This document shows, piece after piece, positions 42,317-51,470 of a DNA stretch of 64,000 nucleotides. This stretch comes from Ornithinimicrobium flavum (GTDB lineage Bacteria; Actinomycetota; Actinomycetes; Actinomycetales; Dermatophilaceae): the NCBI RefSeq assembly GCF_004526345.1, contig NZ_CP038213.1, positions 3,038,001-3,102,000 of the forward strand. Direction: 5' to 3'. The position numbers were made by a program, and so were the translations under genes. The notes under the pieces are model-generated. The model searched no databases. It worked only from the letters and a program-made list of their open reading frames with translations, and was not told the DNA's origin. Positions within the stretch are counted from its first letter, which is position 1. Every line of letters starts with the position of its first letter.

Positions 42317-44140
42317 GTGACGCATGCCGACCCCCTGATCCCGCTGACCGTGACCCCCTCGCGGTCGACCAGCGACCTGCTCGCCGACGCTGCCCGCCGC
42401 TGGCCCGACCGCGTCGCCATCGACTTCCTGGGGGCCACCACCACGTATGCCGCGCTGCTCGCCTGGGTGGAGGCGGCCGCCGAGGTCCTGCGGGGGCTGG
42501 GCGTTCGGCCGGGGGACCGTGTCGCCGTCATCCTGCCCAACTGCCCCCAGCACGTCGTGGCCTTCTACGCCATCACCTCGCTCGGTGCCACCGTGGCCGA
42601 GCACAACCCCCTGGCCGCGCCGGAGGAGATCCGCGCGCAGCTGCGGATGCACGGCGCCCGGGTCGTGGTCGCGTGGGAGCACACCGTGGCCTCGGTGCTG
42701 GCTGACGAGGACCTTCCCGGGCGCACGGTGCTGGCCGTCGACCTCACCGCCGCGATGCCGCGCCGCACGCGGATCCTGCTCAGGCTCCCCCTCAGGGCGG
42801 CCCGGAGCCAGCGGGAACGGCTGCGCGCGCCCGTGCCGGACGGCGTCGGCTCCTGGGACCGCAGCGTGGCCTCGGCCCGGCCCTCCGACGCGCAGGCACA
42901 CACCCCGGCGCCGGAGGACGTCGCCGTGCTGCTGCCCACCGGCGGCACCACCGGCACGCCGAAGCTCGTGCCCCTGACCCAGGCCAACCTCATGGCCAAC
43001 GTTGCGCAGGGTCGCCAGTGGGTGCCGGGGCTGCGCGAGGGCGAGGAGACCTTCGGGTCGGTGCTGCCCTTCTTCCACGCCTTCGGCATGACGCTCTCGC
43101 TGACCTTCGCGGTGTCGATGGGGGCCACCCAGGTCGTGCTGCCCAGCTTCGACGTGGACATGGCCCTGGCCTCGATCCGGCGCCGGCCCTGGACCTTTCT
43201 GGCCGGGGTGCCGCCGATGCTGGACCGGCTGGCGGCGGCCGCCCTGGCTAAGGACCCCCAGCTGCTGGCCCCCCTGCACTACGCCCTCTCCGGCGCCATG
43301 TCCCTCGATCCCGAGGTCGCCCGCCGGTGGGAGGACGCGACCGGCGGGCTGGTGATCGAGGGCTACGGCATGACGGAGTGCTCACCGGTGGCCCTGGGCA
43401 ACCCGTTCGGGCCGGAGCGACGGCCCGGCACGCTGGGTGTACCGTTCCCCGGCACCTCGATCCGGGTCGTCGACCCGGACCTGGTGGAGGAGGACCCGAA
43501 CGCCCCCGACGTCCCCGACGGCCAGGTCGGGGAGCTGCTGGTGCGGGGTCCGCAGGTCTTCGGCGGCTACCTGGACGCCCCGGAGGAGACCGCCCAGGTG
43601 CTGCTGCCGGGTGGCTGGCTGCGGACCGGTGACCTGGTGCGCCGCGACCCGAAGGACGGCTTCGTCGCCCTGGCCGACCGCCGCAAGGAGCTCATCATCT
43701 CCGGCGGGTTCAACATCTATCCCACCCAGGTCGAGAGTGCCGTCCGGGACATGCCGGGCGTCGTCGACGTCGCGGTCGTGGGCCTGCCGGACACCTCCCT
43801 CGGCGAGCACGTGGTGGCCGCGCTCGTCCTGGAGCCGGGCTCGACGGTCGACCTGGCCGCCGTGCGGGAGTGGGTGCACGGCAAGGTGTCCCGGTATGCC
43901 GTGCCCCGCGCCGTCCACATCCTCGAGGACCTGCCGCGCAGCCAGCTCGGCAAGGTGCTCCGTCGGCACGTCCGCGAGCGCCTGCTGGAGCGCGGCCGGG
44001 ACCGGACGGGTGACGCGGACGAGGGGCCCGCGGACGCGCCCCGGGACCCCGCGGACGTGACCCCGGACCCCACGGTCGAGCCGGGGGGCTCCGGAACGAG
44101 CACCGAGAGCGGCCGCGGCACCTCCGCCGGCAGCGCCTGA
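42317..44140 (+). CDS. fadD: Long-chain fatty-acid-CoA ligase
   Basis: A 607-residue member of the adenylate-forming superfamily. Motifs: LLPTGGTTGTPKLVPLTQANL (P-loop), YGMTECSP, DGQVGELLVRGPQVFGGY, GWLRTGDLVRRD, DRRKELIISGGFNIYP, and the C-terminal Lys in LPRSQLGKVLRR. It activates fatty acids with ATP and CoA. The start GTG 42317 is probably leaderless. The last 45 residues are low complexity (Asp, Gly, Ser, Thr) beyond the normal family end. Confidence 0.92.
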   Translation: MTHADPLIPLTVTPSRSTSDLLADAARRWPDRVAIDFLGATTTYAALLAWVEAAAEVLRGLGVRPGDRVAVILPNCPQHVVAFYAITSLGATVAEHNPLAAPEEIRAQLRMHGARVVVAWEHTVASVLADEDLPGRTVLAVDLTAAMPRRTRILLRLPLRAARSQRERLRAPVPDGVGSWDRSVASARPSDAQAHTPAPEDVAVLLPTGGTTGTPKLVPLTQANLMANVAQGRQWVPGLREGEETFGSVLPFFHAFGMTLSLTFAVSMGATQVVLPSFDVDMALASIRRRPWTFLAGVPPMLDRLAAAALAKDPQLLAPLHYALSGAMSLDPEVARRWEDATGGLVIEGYGMTECSPVALGNPFGPERRPGTLGVPFPGTSIRVVDPDLVEEDPNAPDVPDGQVGELLVRGPQVFGGYLDAPEETAQVLLPGGWLRTGDLVRRDPKDGFVALADRRKELIISGGFNIYPTQVESAVRDMPGVVDVAVVGLPDTSLGEHVVAALVLEPGSTVDLAAVREWVHGKVSRYAVPRAVHILEDLPRSQLGKVLRRHVRERLLERGRDRTGDADEGPADAPRDPADVTPDPTVEPGGSGTSTESGRGTSAGSA

Positions 44141-44161
44141 GCCTCGCCGCGAAAGGGGCCG

Positions 44162-44656
44162 TCAGGCCCGGACGGGGGCGACCAGGGCGGTCGCGAGCCC
44201 GACGAGCCCCTCGTCCCGCCCGACGAAGCCCAGACCGTCCGTCGTGGCGGCGCTCACCGACACCGGCGCCCCGCCCAGCGCGGCGGACATCGCCGCCGCC
44301 ATCTCCTCCCGGCGGGGGCCGAGCCGGGGACGTCGGGCGACGACCTGCACCGCCACGTTGCCGATCTCGAAGCCGGCGTTCTGCACCATACCCGCGACGT
44401 GGGCCAGCATCTCGGCCCCCGACGCACCGGCCATCTCCGGGCGGTCGGTGCCGAAGACGCTGCCCAGGTCCCCCAGCCCCGCCGCCGACAGCAGCGCGTT
44501 GCACGCGGCGTGGGCCGCGACGTCACCGTCGGAGTGCCCCGCGATCCCCCGCTCCCCCGGCCACTCCAGGCACCCCAGCCACAGCGGGCGCGGGTCGCCC
44601 TCCGGGGCCCAGGCGTGGATGTCGGTGCCGACCCCGGTGCGTGGCAGGACGGTCAT
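44162..44656 (-). CDS. ispF: 2-C-methyl-D-erythritol 2,4-cyclodiphosphate synthase
   Basis: The fifth enzyme of the MEP isoprenoid pathway, 164 residues. Metal-binding GTDIHAW and [28 protein letters not shown] and the conserved [14 protein letters not shown] are present. It overlaps the ispD stop by ATGA, and carD-ispD-ispF is the conserved actinobacterial order. It supplies precursors for quinones, decaprenyl lipids and carotenoids. Confidence 0.95.
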   Translation of the reverse strand: MTVLPRTGVGTDIHAWAPEGDPRPLWLGCLEWPGERGIAGHSDGDVAAHAACNALLSAAGLGDLGSVFGTDRPEMAGASGAEMLAHVAGMVQNAGFEIGNVAVQVVARRPRLGPRREEMAAAMSAALGGAPVSVSAATTDGLGFVGRDEGLVGLATALVAPVRA

Positions 44657-46011
44657 CGGCGCGCTCCTTCGCCGTGCCGCAGGATCTGGTCGACGACGGC
44701 CCCGACCTCCACGGCGGAGGTGTCCACGGTGAGGTCGGCCTCCGGCCACGGCTCGACCAGCCGGGTGCGCGAGCTCTCCCACCCCGGCGGCCGGTGTCCG
44801 GGGATGTCGGCGACCCGGGCCTCGACCCGGCGCCGGTGCTCCTGCGGGTCGCGACACTCGACGAGCACGCCCAGCGCGACGGCACCGCAGTCCCGGGCCA
44901 CCGCCTCCCACTCCTGCCGCACGACACCCAGGCCGTTGACCATGTCCGCGACCACCGACCGGCCCAGCAGGAGCTGGTCCCGGGCGACGGCGTAGCACGC
45001 GGCGTATCCGTACGGTCCTCTGTCCCCGTCCTCGAGCCCGCTGCGCACCAGGGCCTGCTCGATGCTGTCCCCGCGCAGGTGGGTCGCCCCCAGCCGGGTG
45101 GCCAGCCGGCGGGCCAGAGTGGTCTTGCCCACGCCGGGACGGCCGCTGAGGACGACCAGCACCGGACGTCCCTCCCCCGTGACGTCCCGGTCCTGGTCGT
45201 CGACCCCGGCAGCCCCGTCGGTCCCGTCGGTCCGCACCGGGTGCTCTGCCTCCATCCACCCGGCGGCCACCTCCAGGTCCTCAGGGGTGGTGATCTTCAG
45301 CGCGCGCGGCGATCCCTCGACGACGGTGACCCGACCGCCGTGGGCCTCGACCATCCCGCAGTCGTCGGTCGTGAGCGCGAGCGAGGCCTCGGCCCGGCCC
45401 TGGTCGACGGGCTCGGCGTGCGCCCGCTCGAGGGTCTCCCGCAGGAAGCCCTGCGGCGTCTGGACCGCACGCAGGGAGGACCGGTCCACCGTCGCGAGGA
45501 CCGTCTGCAGCCCCGTCGGGCCGGTGCGGACCTGCTTGATCGTGTCGGTGACGGCGACGGCGGGGGTGACCGCGGGGTGCCCGGAGTGCACGGCGTGGAT
45601 GACCCGGTCGAAGACCTCGACGGGGGTCAGTGCCCTCGCGGCGTCGTGCACGAGCACCACCCCCACGTGGGCGGGGAGCGCGGCGAGGCCTCGGGCCACC
45701 GAGTCGGAACGCTCGGCACCCCCGGGCACCACCGTGATCCGGACGCCACGGGGAAGGTCGGTCAGCTCGGGCCTGACCGCATGCTGCACCTCGGCGAACG
45801 CCTCGGGGTCGGAAGGGGCCACCACGACGAGGTCGGTGATGGCGGTGCACCGCAGCGCCCCGCGCAGGGCGTGGACGAGGATCGGCGCGGCATCGGCGCC
45901 GCGACCGAGCGGCACGAGCGCCTTGGGCCGACCGGCACCCAGCCGGGTGCCCCGGCCGGCGGCGACGAGGACGAGGCCGGCGCCGACGATGCCGTCGGGC
46001 CGGCCGGTCAT
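44653..46011 (-). CDS. ispD: IspD cytidylyltransferase fused to a P-loop kinase-like domain
   Basis: The 452-residue protein joins two domains. Residues 1-255 are IspD, which transfers CMP to methylerythritol phosphate: [38 protein letters not shown] and TTDDCGMVE are visible. After an acidic linker (about 255-280), residues 283-452 form a P-loop domain with Walker [10 protein letters not shown] (290-298), [10 protein letters not shown] and [16 protein letters not shown], as in AAA_33-type small-molecule kinases. IspD is normally about 230 residues, so the kinase is an addition. It is not a GHMP kinase and so not IspE. Frame is continuous with no internal stop. Confidence 0.9.
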   Translation of the reverse strand: MTGRPDGIVGAGLVLVAAGRGTRLGAGRPKALVPLGRGADAAPILVHALRGALRCTAITDLVVVAPSDPEAFAEVQHAVRPELTDLPRGVRITVVPGGAERSDSVARGLAALPAHVGVVLVHDAARALTPVEVFDRVIHAVHSGHPAVTPAVAVTDTIKQVRTGPTGLQTVLATVDRSSLRAVQTPQGFLRETLERAHAEPVDQGRAEASLALTTDDCGMVEAHGGRVTVVEGSPRALKITTPEDLEVAAGWMEAEHPVRTDGTDGAAGVDDQDRDVTGEGRPVLVVLSGRPGVGKTTLARRLATRLGATHLRGDSIEQALVRSGLEDGDRGPYGYAACYAVARDQLLLGRSVVADMVNGLGVVRQEWEAVARDCGAVALGVLVECRDPQEHRRRVEARVADIPGHRPPGWESSRTRLVEPWPEADLTVDTSAVEVGAVVDQILRHGEGARR

Positions 46012-46016
46012 CTGCC

Positions 46017-46499
46017 TCAGGAGGCGAGGACCTCGTCGAGGGTGGCCTCGGCGGTGTCCTCGTTGGTCTTCTCCGCGAGCGCGAGCTCGGAGACCAGGAT
46101 CTGGCGCGCCTTGGACAGCAGGCGCTTCTCACCGGTGGACAGGCCACGGTCCTTGTCACGGCGCCACAGGTCGCGGACGACCTCGGCCACCTTGATCACG
46201 TCGCCGCTGGCGAGCTTCTCGAGGTTGGCCTTGTAGCGGCGCGACCAGTTGGTGGGCTCCTCGGTGTGCTCCTCGCGCAGCACCTGGAAGACCTTGTCCA
46301 GGCCCTCCTTGCCGACGACGTCGCGCACGCCGACCAGGTCGCAGTTCTCCGCCGGGACCTCGATGGTGAGATCCCCCTGGGCGACCTTGAGCTTGAGGTA
46401 GAGCTTCTCCTCACCCTTGATGGTCCGAGTCTTCATCTCTTCAATGAGAGCGGCACCGTGATGCGGGTACACGACCGTCTCTCCGACCTTGAACGTCAT
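46017..46499 (-). CDS. carD: CarD-family RNA polymerase-binding regulator
   Basis: A 160-residue protein that binds the RNA polymerase beta subunit and stabilises open complexes at rRNA and other promoters. The N-terminal Tudor-like domain is [17 protein letters not shown] to [12 protein letters not shown]; the DNA-binding helical domain contains [16 protein letters not shown] with the key Trp. ATG 46499 matches the family start. First gene of carD-ispD-ispF; carD is essential in mycobacteria. Confidence 0.96.
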   Translation of the reverse strand: MTFKVGETVVYPHHGAALIEEMKTRTIKGEEKLYLKLKVAQGDLTIEVPAENCDLVGVRDVVGKEGLDKVFQVLREEHTEEPTNWSRRYKANLEKLASGDVIKVAEVVRDLWRRDKDRGLSTGEKRLLSKARQILVSELALAEKTNEDTAEATLDEVLAS

Positions 46500-46504
46500 C
46501 TTCT

Positions 46505-46558
46505 CGAAAGCCCCTTTCGCGGACCCCCAGAATACCACGCGTGGCGCACGTCACCCAA
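46505..46558 (-). promoter_or_regulatory. carD promoter and leader hairpin
   Basis: On the minus strand, -10 TATTCT (46534-46529) is 18 bp from a weak -35 TTGGGT (46558-46553). The short leader then contains CGAAAG-GGG-CTTTCG (46519-46505), a 6-bp hairpin whose loop and arm include the only purine-rich, ribosome-site-like bases before the start codon. The hairpin could therefore modulate initiation. Confidence 0.5.
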
Positions 46559-46746
46559 CGAGATGCTTGACATCTGTGCTGGTCAGGGACTTGACAATCC
46601 CCCCACGGTATGCCGCCGACCCCCTGCTCCGGGCGCTCCAGGGTGCCCTCCGGGGCCATCTGCGGACCCTCGTCGCTCGGCTCTCGCCGCAGGTCACACG
46701 GCGTGCGGCGCCGCCCCCGCCGCGGGTGGCCGCTAGGCTGTGCCCC

Positions 46747-47286
46747 GTGACGACCGCATCCGCTCCCCGCCCCCGCCGGGCCGCCGTGCTGGTGGCCGCT
46801 GCCGTGTCCGCGATGACGCTGACCGGCTGCTCCCTCAACTCCCCCACGACGACCCTGCTGCGCTACGCCCCCGCGGACGGCGTCGAGATCGACGGCGAGG
46901 ACCTCGTCGTGCGCGACCTGCTCGTCGTGAGCAACGGCGACGGCTCCCCCGCGGTCGTGTCCGGCTCGCTGGTCAACCGCGGGGACGAGCCCCTGACCGT
47001 CTCCGTCACGGCCAACGGCGAGCCCCTGTCGCAGGAGATCACGGTGGACCCCGGCGGCCGCACCCGGCTCGACGGGGTGGCCCCCGACGGCTCCCAGGGG
47101 GAGCGCCTCGTGCTGCCCGCGCTGGACTCCCCGGCCGGGCAGAGCGTGGAGATCCGCCTGAGCACCGGTTCGGAGACGCTGTCCGCCAACGCTCCGGTCC
47201 TGCTGCCCCACGGCCCCTACGAGGGCTTCGCCGACGACGCGGGCGGCACCGTCGAGCCCCACCCCGAGTCCGGGTCCGACCACTGA
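46747..47286 (+). CDS. lpqE: LpqE-like lipoprotein
   Basis: A 179-residue exported lipoprotein: basic N-terminus, hydrophobic stretch VLVAAAVSAMTLTGC with lipobox Cys, and a beta-sandwich-like body (DLLVVSNGDGSPAVVSGSLVNRG). In Mycobacterium tuberculosis lpqE lies divergent from carD, exactly as here, which is the main basis for the name. The -10-like TAGGCT (46734-46739) seven bases before GTG 46747 indicates a leaderless mRNA. Role unknown. Confidence 0.75.
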   Translation: MTTASAPRPRRAAVLVAAAVSAMTLTGCSLNSPTTTLLRYAPADGVEIDGEDLVVRDLLVVSNGDGSPAVVSGSLVNRGDEPLTVSVTANGEPLSQEITVDPGGRTRLDGVAPDGSQGERLVLPALDSPAGQSVEIRLSTGSETLSANAPVLLPHGPYEGFADDAGGTVEPHPESGSDH

Positions 47287-47302
47287 GCCGGGCCCGGGGG
47301 CG

Positions 47303-48004
47303 CTAGTCGTCCTCGCGCGGCACGGAGGTCGTGAAGCGCTCGTAGGCACCGGGCATCTGCTCGTCGTGCCACACGCCGGTCACGAGGAAGACGACCCGCA
47401 GCGCCACCGAGACCGCGTGGTCGCCGAAGCGCTCGTAGTAGCGGGAGAGCAGCGTGGCGTCGACGGTGTGCTGGGTGCTGCCGGTCCACGACGGGTCGAG
47501 CAGGATGCGGAAGACCTCCCGGTGCAGCCGGTCCATCGTCTCGTCGGCCTGGATGAGCTCGCTCGCGCCATGGACGTCGTTGGCGGCGACGATGTCGCCG
47601 GCCCGCAGCACCATCTGCTCGGCGGTGACCGCCATCTCGGCGAAGATCGGGCGCAGCTGCTCGGGCAGCACGGCGCCGGGGTAGCGCAGCCGGGCCAGCT
47701 TGGCCACGTGCCGCGCCAGGTCCCCGCTGCGCTCCAGGTCCGAGCTCATGCGCAGGGCGGTGACCATCTGTCGCAGGTCGGTGGCGACGGGCTGCTGGCG
47801 GGCCAGCACGTCGATCGCCCGGTTGTCGAGCTCGCGCCGCAGGGCGTCGATGAGCTGGTCGTCGGAGATCACCTGCTGGGCCAGCGCCAGGTCGGCGTCC
47901 ATCAGCGCCCGGGTGGCCCGGTCGAGGGCCGTGGCGGCCAACCGGCTCATCTCGACCAGCTGCTCGCTGATGAGCTCGAGCTCCTCCTGGAACAAGCTGC
48001 GCAT
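47303..48004 (-). CDS. phoU: Phosphate signalling complex protein PhoU
   Basis: A 233-residue all-helical protein made of two PhoU three-helix repeats, with MRSLFQEELELISEQLVEMSRL and the metal-site motif RSGDLARHVAKLA repeated as YERFGDHAVSVALRV. It links phosphate transport to the sensor kinase and keeps the system off when phosphate is plentiful. It is divergent from senX3-regX3 and shares the candidate PHO box region with it. Start 48004 fits family length. Confidence 0.95.
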   Translation of the reverse strand: MRSLFQEELELISEQLVEMSRLAATALDRATRALMDADLALAQQVISDDQLIDALRRELDNRAIDVLARQQPVATDLRQMVTALRMSSDLERSGDLARHVAKLARLRYPGAVLPEQLRPIFAEMAVTAEQMVLRAGDIVAANDVHGASELIQADETMDRLHREVFRILLDPSWTGSTQHTVDATLLSRYYERFGDHAVSVALRVVFLVTGVWHDEQMPGAYERFTTSVPREDD

Positions 48005-48073
48005 GTCTCTCCCTCTCCGAGTCCGTCCCCCTGCCGGGCGGCGCACGACCACCCGGGTCCGCAGGCTGCCGGA

Positions 48074-48106
48074 CGGACGTGAACAACATACGACCTGGGC
48101 ATGAAC
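48074..48106 (-). promoter_or_regulatory. Candidate PHO box (three 11-bp direct repeats)
   Basis: On the minus strand three consecutive 11-mers begin GTTCATG (48106), GGTCGTA (48095) and GTTCACG (48084). Streptomyces PhoP binds 11-bp direct repeats whose first bases are G(G/T)TCACC. The site lies in the phoU-senX3 divergent region, where autoregulation is expected. The middle unit is weak. Confidence 0.45.
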
Positions 48107-48178
48107 ACCTCACCACGGACCTGCTGCAGGACCCTCACGTGCACAGGGTGGTCCTGCGGGCGGCCTAGTCTTGGACCC

Positions 48179-49474
48179 ATGACCCCTCTCGCGGCGGGGG
48201 TGCTGGGACTGGTCCTCGGCGCCCTGACGGTGGCTGTGGCCTGGTGGTGGACCCGCCGCCCGGCGACGACCGCGGCGACCGCGTCCGGCCCGCCGACCCG
48301 CGACGACGAGGTGCCCGTCCCGGCCGGCGTCGCGGCCGTCCTCTCGGTGCTGCGCGCCGCGGGGATCGTCGTCGACCGGCGCGGCCGGGTCCGGATCGCC
48401 AGCGCGACGGCGACCGCGCAGGGGCTGGTGCGCGGTGACGCGCTCGTCCACCCGCGGCTGCGCGAGGTGGTGACCAAGGTGCTCGGTGACGGCACCATCC
48501 GGCAGGAGGAGCTGGTCTCCTACCGGGGGCCGCTGACCGCCGGACGGATGGTGCTGGACGCCCGGGTGGCGCCGCTGGACGACGGGCTCGTGCTCATCCT
48601 CGTCGACGACCGGACCCAGGCCCACCGCGTGGAGGAGGTCCGCCGCGACTTCGTCGTCAACGTGAGCCACGAGCTGAAGACACCGGTGGGGGGCCTGGCC
48701 CTGCTGGCCGAGGCGGTCGCGGACGCCGCCAACGACCCGGCGGCCGTCGCCCGGTTCGCCAGGCGGATGACCGCCGAGACCCAGCGGCTGACCCGGCTGG
48801 TGAACGAGATCGTCGACCTCTCCCGCCTCCAGACCAGCGACCTGCTCACCGACATGACCATCGTCGACGTGGCCGCGTGCGCCGCGGAGGCGGTCGAGCA
48901 CACCCGCCTGGTCGCCGGGCAGCGCGAGCTGGTGGCCACACCGACCGGATCCCCGGAGGAGCTGCGGGTCTACGGCGACCGCGAGCTCATCACCACCGCC
49001 ATCCGCAACCTGGTGACCAACGCGATCTCCTACTCCGAGGACGGCACGCACGTCGCGGTGGTCACCCGCCGGGAGGGCGACACGGTGGAGGTCTCGGTGA
49101 CCGACCAGGGCCGGGGCATCTCCCCCGCGGACCAGGAGCGCATCTTCGAGCGTTTCTACCGCGTCGACGCCGCGCGGTCGCGCAGCACCGGTGGCACCGG
49201 GCTCGGCCTGTCCATCGTCAAGCACATCTGCGCCAACCACGGGGGTGAGGTGACCGTCTGGAGCGAGGAGGGGCAGGGCTCGACCTTCACCCTGCGGCTC
49301 CCGGCGGTGGTCGACGACCCCCGCCCGGTCGGCTCGCCCGCCCCCCACCGCGGGGTGCAGGGGGCCGGCCCGGTCGGCCCCCCTGACGGCGCGCCGGCAC
49401 CCGCCTCCTCCCCCGTCCCGTCGGCGACGCACGACGGTCTCGAACCCCTGCGTGGAAAGGTGAGCTCCCCATGA
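48179..49474 (+). CDS. senX3: Phosphate sensor histidine kinase (SenX3/PhoR type)
   Basis: A 431-residue kinase with one N-terminal membrane helix (residues 5-25), a PAS-like region (55-145), the phospho-acceptor FVVNVSHELKTPVGG (His164), N box RNLVTNAISYS, and ATP-binding DQGRGIS and STGGTGLGLSIVKHI. SenX3 usually has two N-terminal helices; only one is clear here. The -10-like TAGTCT lies seven bases before ATG 48179, so leaderless. The Pro/Ala-rich C-terminal tail overlaps regX3 by ATGA. Confidence 0.93.
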   Translation: MTPLAAGVLGLVLGALTVAVAWWWTRRPATTAATASGPPTRDDEVPVPAGVAAVLSVLRAAGIVVDRRGRVRIASATATAQGLVRGDALVHPRLREVVTKVLGDGTIRQEELVSYRGPLTAGRMVLDARVAPLDDGLVLILVDDRTQAHRVEEVRRDFVVNVSHELKTPVGGLALLAEAVADAANDPAAVARFARRMTAETQRLTRLVNEIVDLSRLQTSDLLTDMTIVDVAACAAEAVEHTRLVAGQRELVATPTGSPEELRVYGDRELITTAIRNLVTNAISYSEDGTHVAVVTRREGDTVEVSVTDQGRGISPADQERIFERFYRVDAARSRSTGGTGLGLSIVKHICANHGGEVTVWSEEGQGSTFTLRLPAVVDDPRPVGSPAPHRGVQGAGPVGPPDGAPAPASSPVPSATHDGLEPLRGKVSSP

Positions 49475-50151
49475 CCAGGATCCTGGTGGTCGAGGACGAG
49501 GAGTCCTTCTCGGACCCGTTGTCCTACCTGCTCGAGAAGGAGGGGTATGACGTGGCCGTCGCCGCCTCCGGCCCCGACGCCCTCGCCGAGTTCGACCGCA
49601 CGGGGGCCGACCTGGTCCTGCTGGACCTCATGCTCCCCGGCCTGTCGGGCGTCGACGTGTGCCGCGCGCTGCGCCAGCGCTCGAGCGTCCCGGTCATCAT
49701 GCTCACCGCCAAGGACTCCGAGGTGGACAAGGTCGTGGGTCTGGAGATCGGCGCCGACGACTACGTCACCAAGCCCTACTCGGGCCGGGAGCTGCTGGCG
49801 CGGATCAAGGCGGTCCTGCGCCGGTTGTCCGAGCCCGAGGAGCTGCTGCCCGCGACCGTCGAGTCCGGGCCGGTGCGCATGGACGTCGAGCGGCACACGG
49901 TCTCCGTCGACGGCCGGCCCGTCCCGCTGCCCCTCAAGGAGTTCGAGCTGCTGGAGATGCTGCTGCGCAACACCGGTCGCGTGCTCACCCGAGGCCAGCT
50001 CATCGACCGGGTGTGGGGCAGCGACTACGTCGGCGACACCAAGACCCTCGACGTCCACGTCAAGCGGCTGCGGGCCAAGGTCGAGCCCGACCCCTCCAGC
50101 CCGCGGCACATCATCACCGTCCGCGGGCTGGGCTACAAGTTCGAGGCCTAG
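49471..50151 (+). CDS. regX3: Phosphate response regulator (RegX3/PhoP type)
   Basis: A 226-residue OmpR-family regulator: acidic pair VVEDEE, phospho-acceptor Asp52 in LVLLDLMLPG, Thr in MLTAKD and Lys101 in TKPYSG; the C-terminal winged helix has LKEFELLEMLLRN and GDTKTLDVHVKRLRAK. Co-translated with the kinase. It controls phosphate-starvation genes in actinobacteria. The order mshA-ybjN-gpmA-senX3-regX3 matches that of mycobacteria, with gpmA inverted towards it. Confidence 0.95.
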   Translation: MTRILVVEDEESFSDPLSYLLEKEGYDVAVAASGPDALAEFDRTGADLVLLDLMLPGLSGVDVCRALRQRSSVPVIMLTAKDSEVDKVVGLEIGADDYVTKPYSGRELLARIKAVLRRLSEPEELLPATVESGPVRMDVERHTVSVDGRPVPLPLKEFELLEMLLRNTGRVLTRGQLIDRVWGSDYVGDTKTLDVHVKRLRAKVEPDPSSPRHIITVRGLGYKFEA

Positions 50152-50157
50152 CCGGAC

Positions 50158-50910
50158 CTAGCGGCCCTGGTTGGCGACCGCCTGGATCGCGTCCTTGGCG
50201 GCCTCCGGGTCGAGGTAGCGGCCGCCGGCCTGGACCGGCTGCAGGTCCTCGTCGAGCTGGTAGAGCAGCGGGATGCCGGTGGGGATGTTGAGCCCGACGA
50301 TGTCTTCGTCGCCGACCCCGTCGAGGTGCTTGACCATGGCCCGCAGGCTGTTGCCGTGGGCGGCCACGAGGACCGTGCGGCCGGCCCGCAGGTCGGGGAC
50401 GATCTCCTCGTCCCACCAGGGGAGCATGCGGGCGATGACGTCCTTGAGGCACTCGGTGCGGGGGAGCTGGTCGCCGAGGTCGGCGTAGCGCGGGTCGCCG
50501 GCCTCGGAGAACTCCGAGCCGTCCTCGATCGGCGGGGGCGGGGTGTCGAAGGAGCGGCGCCAGAGCATGAACTGCTCGTCGCCGTACTTCGCCCGGGTCT
50601 CGGCCTTGTCGAGCCCCTGCAGCGCGCCGTAGTGACGCTCATTGAGCCGCCAGGAGCGCCTCACCGGGATCCAGTGCCGGTCGGCGACGTCGAGAGCGGT
50701 GTTGGCGGTCGTGATGGCGCGCCGCAGCAGCGAGGTGTGCACGACGTCGGGGGTCAGCCCCTCCTGCGTCAGCAGCTCCCCGGCCCGGCGTGCCTCGGCG
50801 TGCCCCTTCTCGGTCAGACCGACGTCGACCCAGCCGGTGAAGAGGTTCTTCTGGTTCCAGTCGCTCTCGCCGTGACGGAGCAGGATCAGGGTGTGCGCGG
50901 CCTCGCTCAT
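50158..50910 (-). CDS. gpmA: 2,3-bisphosphoglycerate-dependent phosphoglycerate mutase
   Basis: A 250-residue glycolytic mutase. Catalytic [10 protein letters not shown] with His13, [28 protein letters not shown] with the second acid, and [11 protein letters not shown] with the second His are present. It interconverts 3- and 2-phosphoglycerate. Start 50910 overlaps the YbjN stop by ATGA, so it is the last gene of mshA-ybjN-gpmA. Confidence 0.96.
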   Translation of the reverse strand: MSEAAHTLILLRHGESDWNQKNLFTGWVDVGLTEKGHAEARRAGELLTQEGLTPDVVHTSLLRRAITTANTALDVADRHWIPVRRSWRLNERHYGALQGLDKAETRAKYGDEQFMLWRRSFDTPPPPIEDGSEFSEAGDPRYADLGDQLPRTECLKDVIARMLPWWDEEIVPDLRAGRTVLVAAHGNSLRAMVKHLDGVGDEDIVGLNIPTGIPLLYQLDEDLQPVQAGGRYLDPEAAKDAIQAVANQGR

Positions 50911-51470
50911 GACCCCACACTATCGGGGCGCCCCGCCGTGGCTGCCGACCCCGTCCCGTCGTCGGCGGCCTCCAGCTCGGCCCGGAAGGCCTCCAGGTTG
51001 GCCGTGCTCTCCCCCCGGTCGACGCGCCAGGCCCACTCCCGACGGATGGAGGTCCAGAAGCCCAGCCGCAGCAGGTCGTTGAAGGGCTCGTCGCAGGCGG
51101 CCAGGACCGCTCCGAGCAGGTCGTCCAGCAGCTGCTCGTCCAGACCGACGAGCGGGACCCGCCCGGTGAGCCAGACGTCGCCGCTGCCGTCCACGGCATA
51201 CCCCACCCAGGGCAGCCGCAGCGCGCGGCGCAGGAGGAAGCGGTAGAAGGCCTCGTGGTTCTCGTCGGGGTTGCGCACCACGAAGGCCCGCAGCTCCAGC
51301 GCGCGCTCACCCACGAGGAGCGAGACGAGGGTCCTCAGCTTGCGTTCCCCGGGGAGGGTCGCGACGGTCTCGCCCGCGCGGGTGCCCGCCTCCCAGGGGA
51401 CGCCGAGGGCGTCCAGGTGGGTGCGCAGCCGGCCCTCGTGCCCGGCGGTCGCGTCCGGCGACGGGGTCAT
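50907..51470 (-). CDS. YbjN domain-containing protein
   Basis: A 187-residue cytoplasmic protein with a YbjN-type chaperone-like fold ([49 protein letters not shown]). Both ends overlap neighbours by ATGA. The same gene (Rv0487 type) stands between mshA and gpm in mycobacteria, so it belongs to a conserved operon although its own role is unknown. Confidence 0.88.
   Translation of the reverse strand: MTPSPDATAGHEGRLRTHLDALGVPWEAGTRAGETVATLPGERKLRTLVSLLVGERALELRAFVVRNPDENHEAFYRFLLRRALRLPWVGYAVDGSGDVWLTGRVPLVGLDEQLLDDLLGAVLAACDEPFNDLLRLGFWTSIRREWAWRVDRGESTANLEAFRAELEAADDGTGSAATAGRPDSVGS

Noticed and set aside
46567..46596. Two TTGACA boxes on the plus strand upstream of the lpqE-like gene
   Set aside because: No -10 box is found at the right distance from either, and the gene has a better leaderless signal (TAGGCT) directly at its start.
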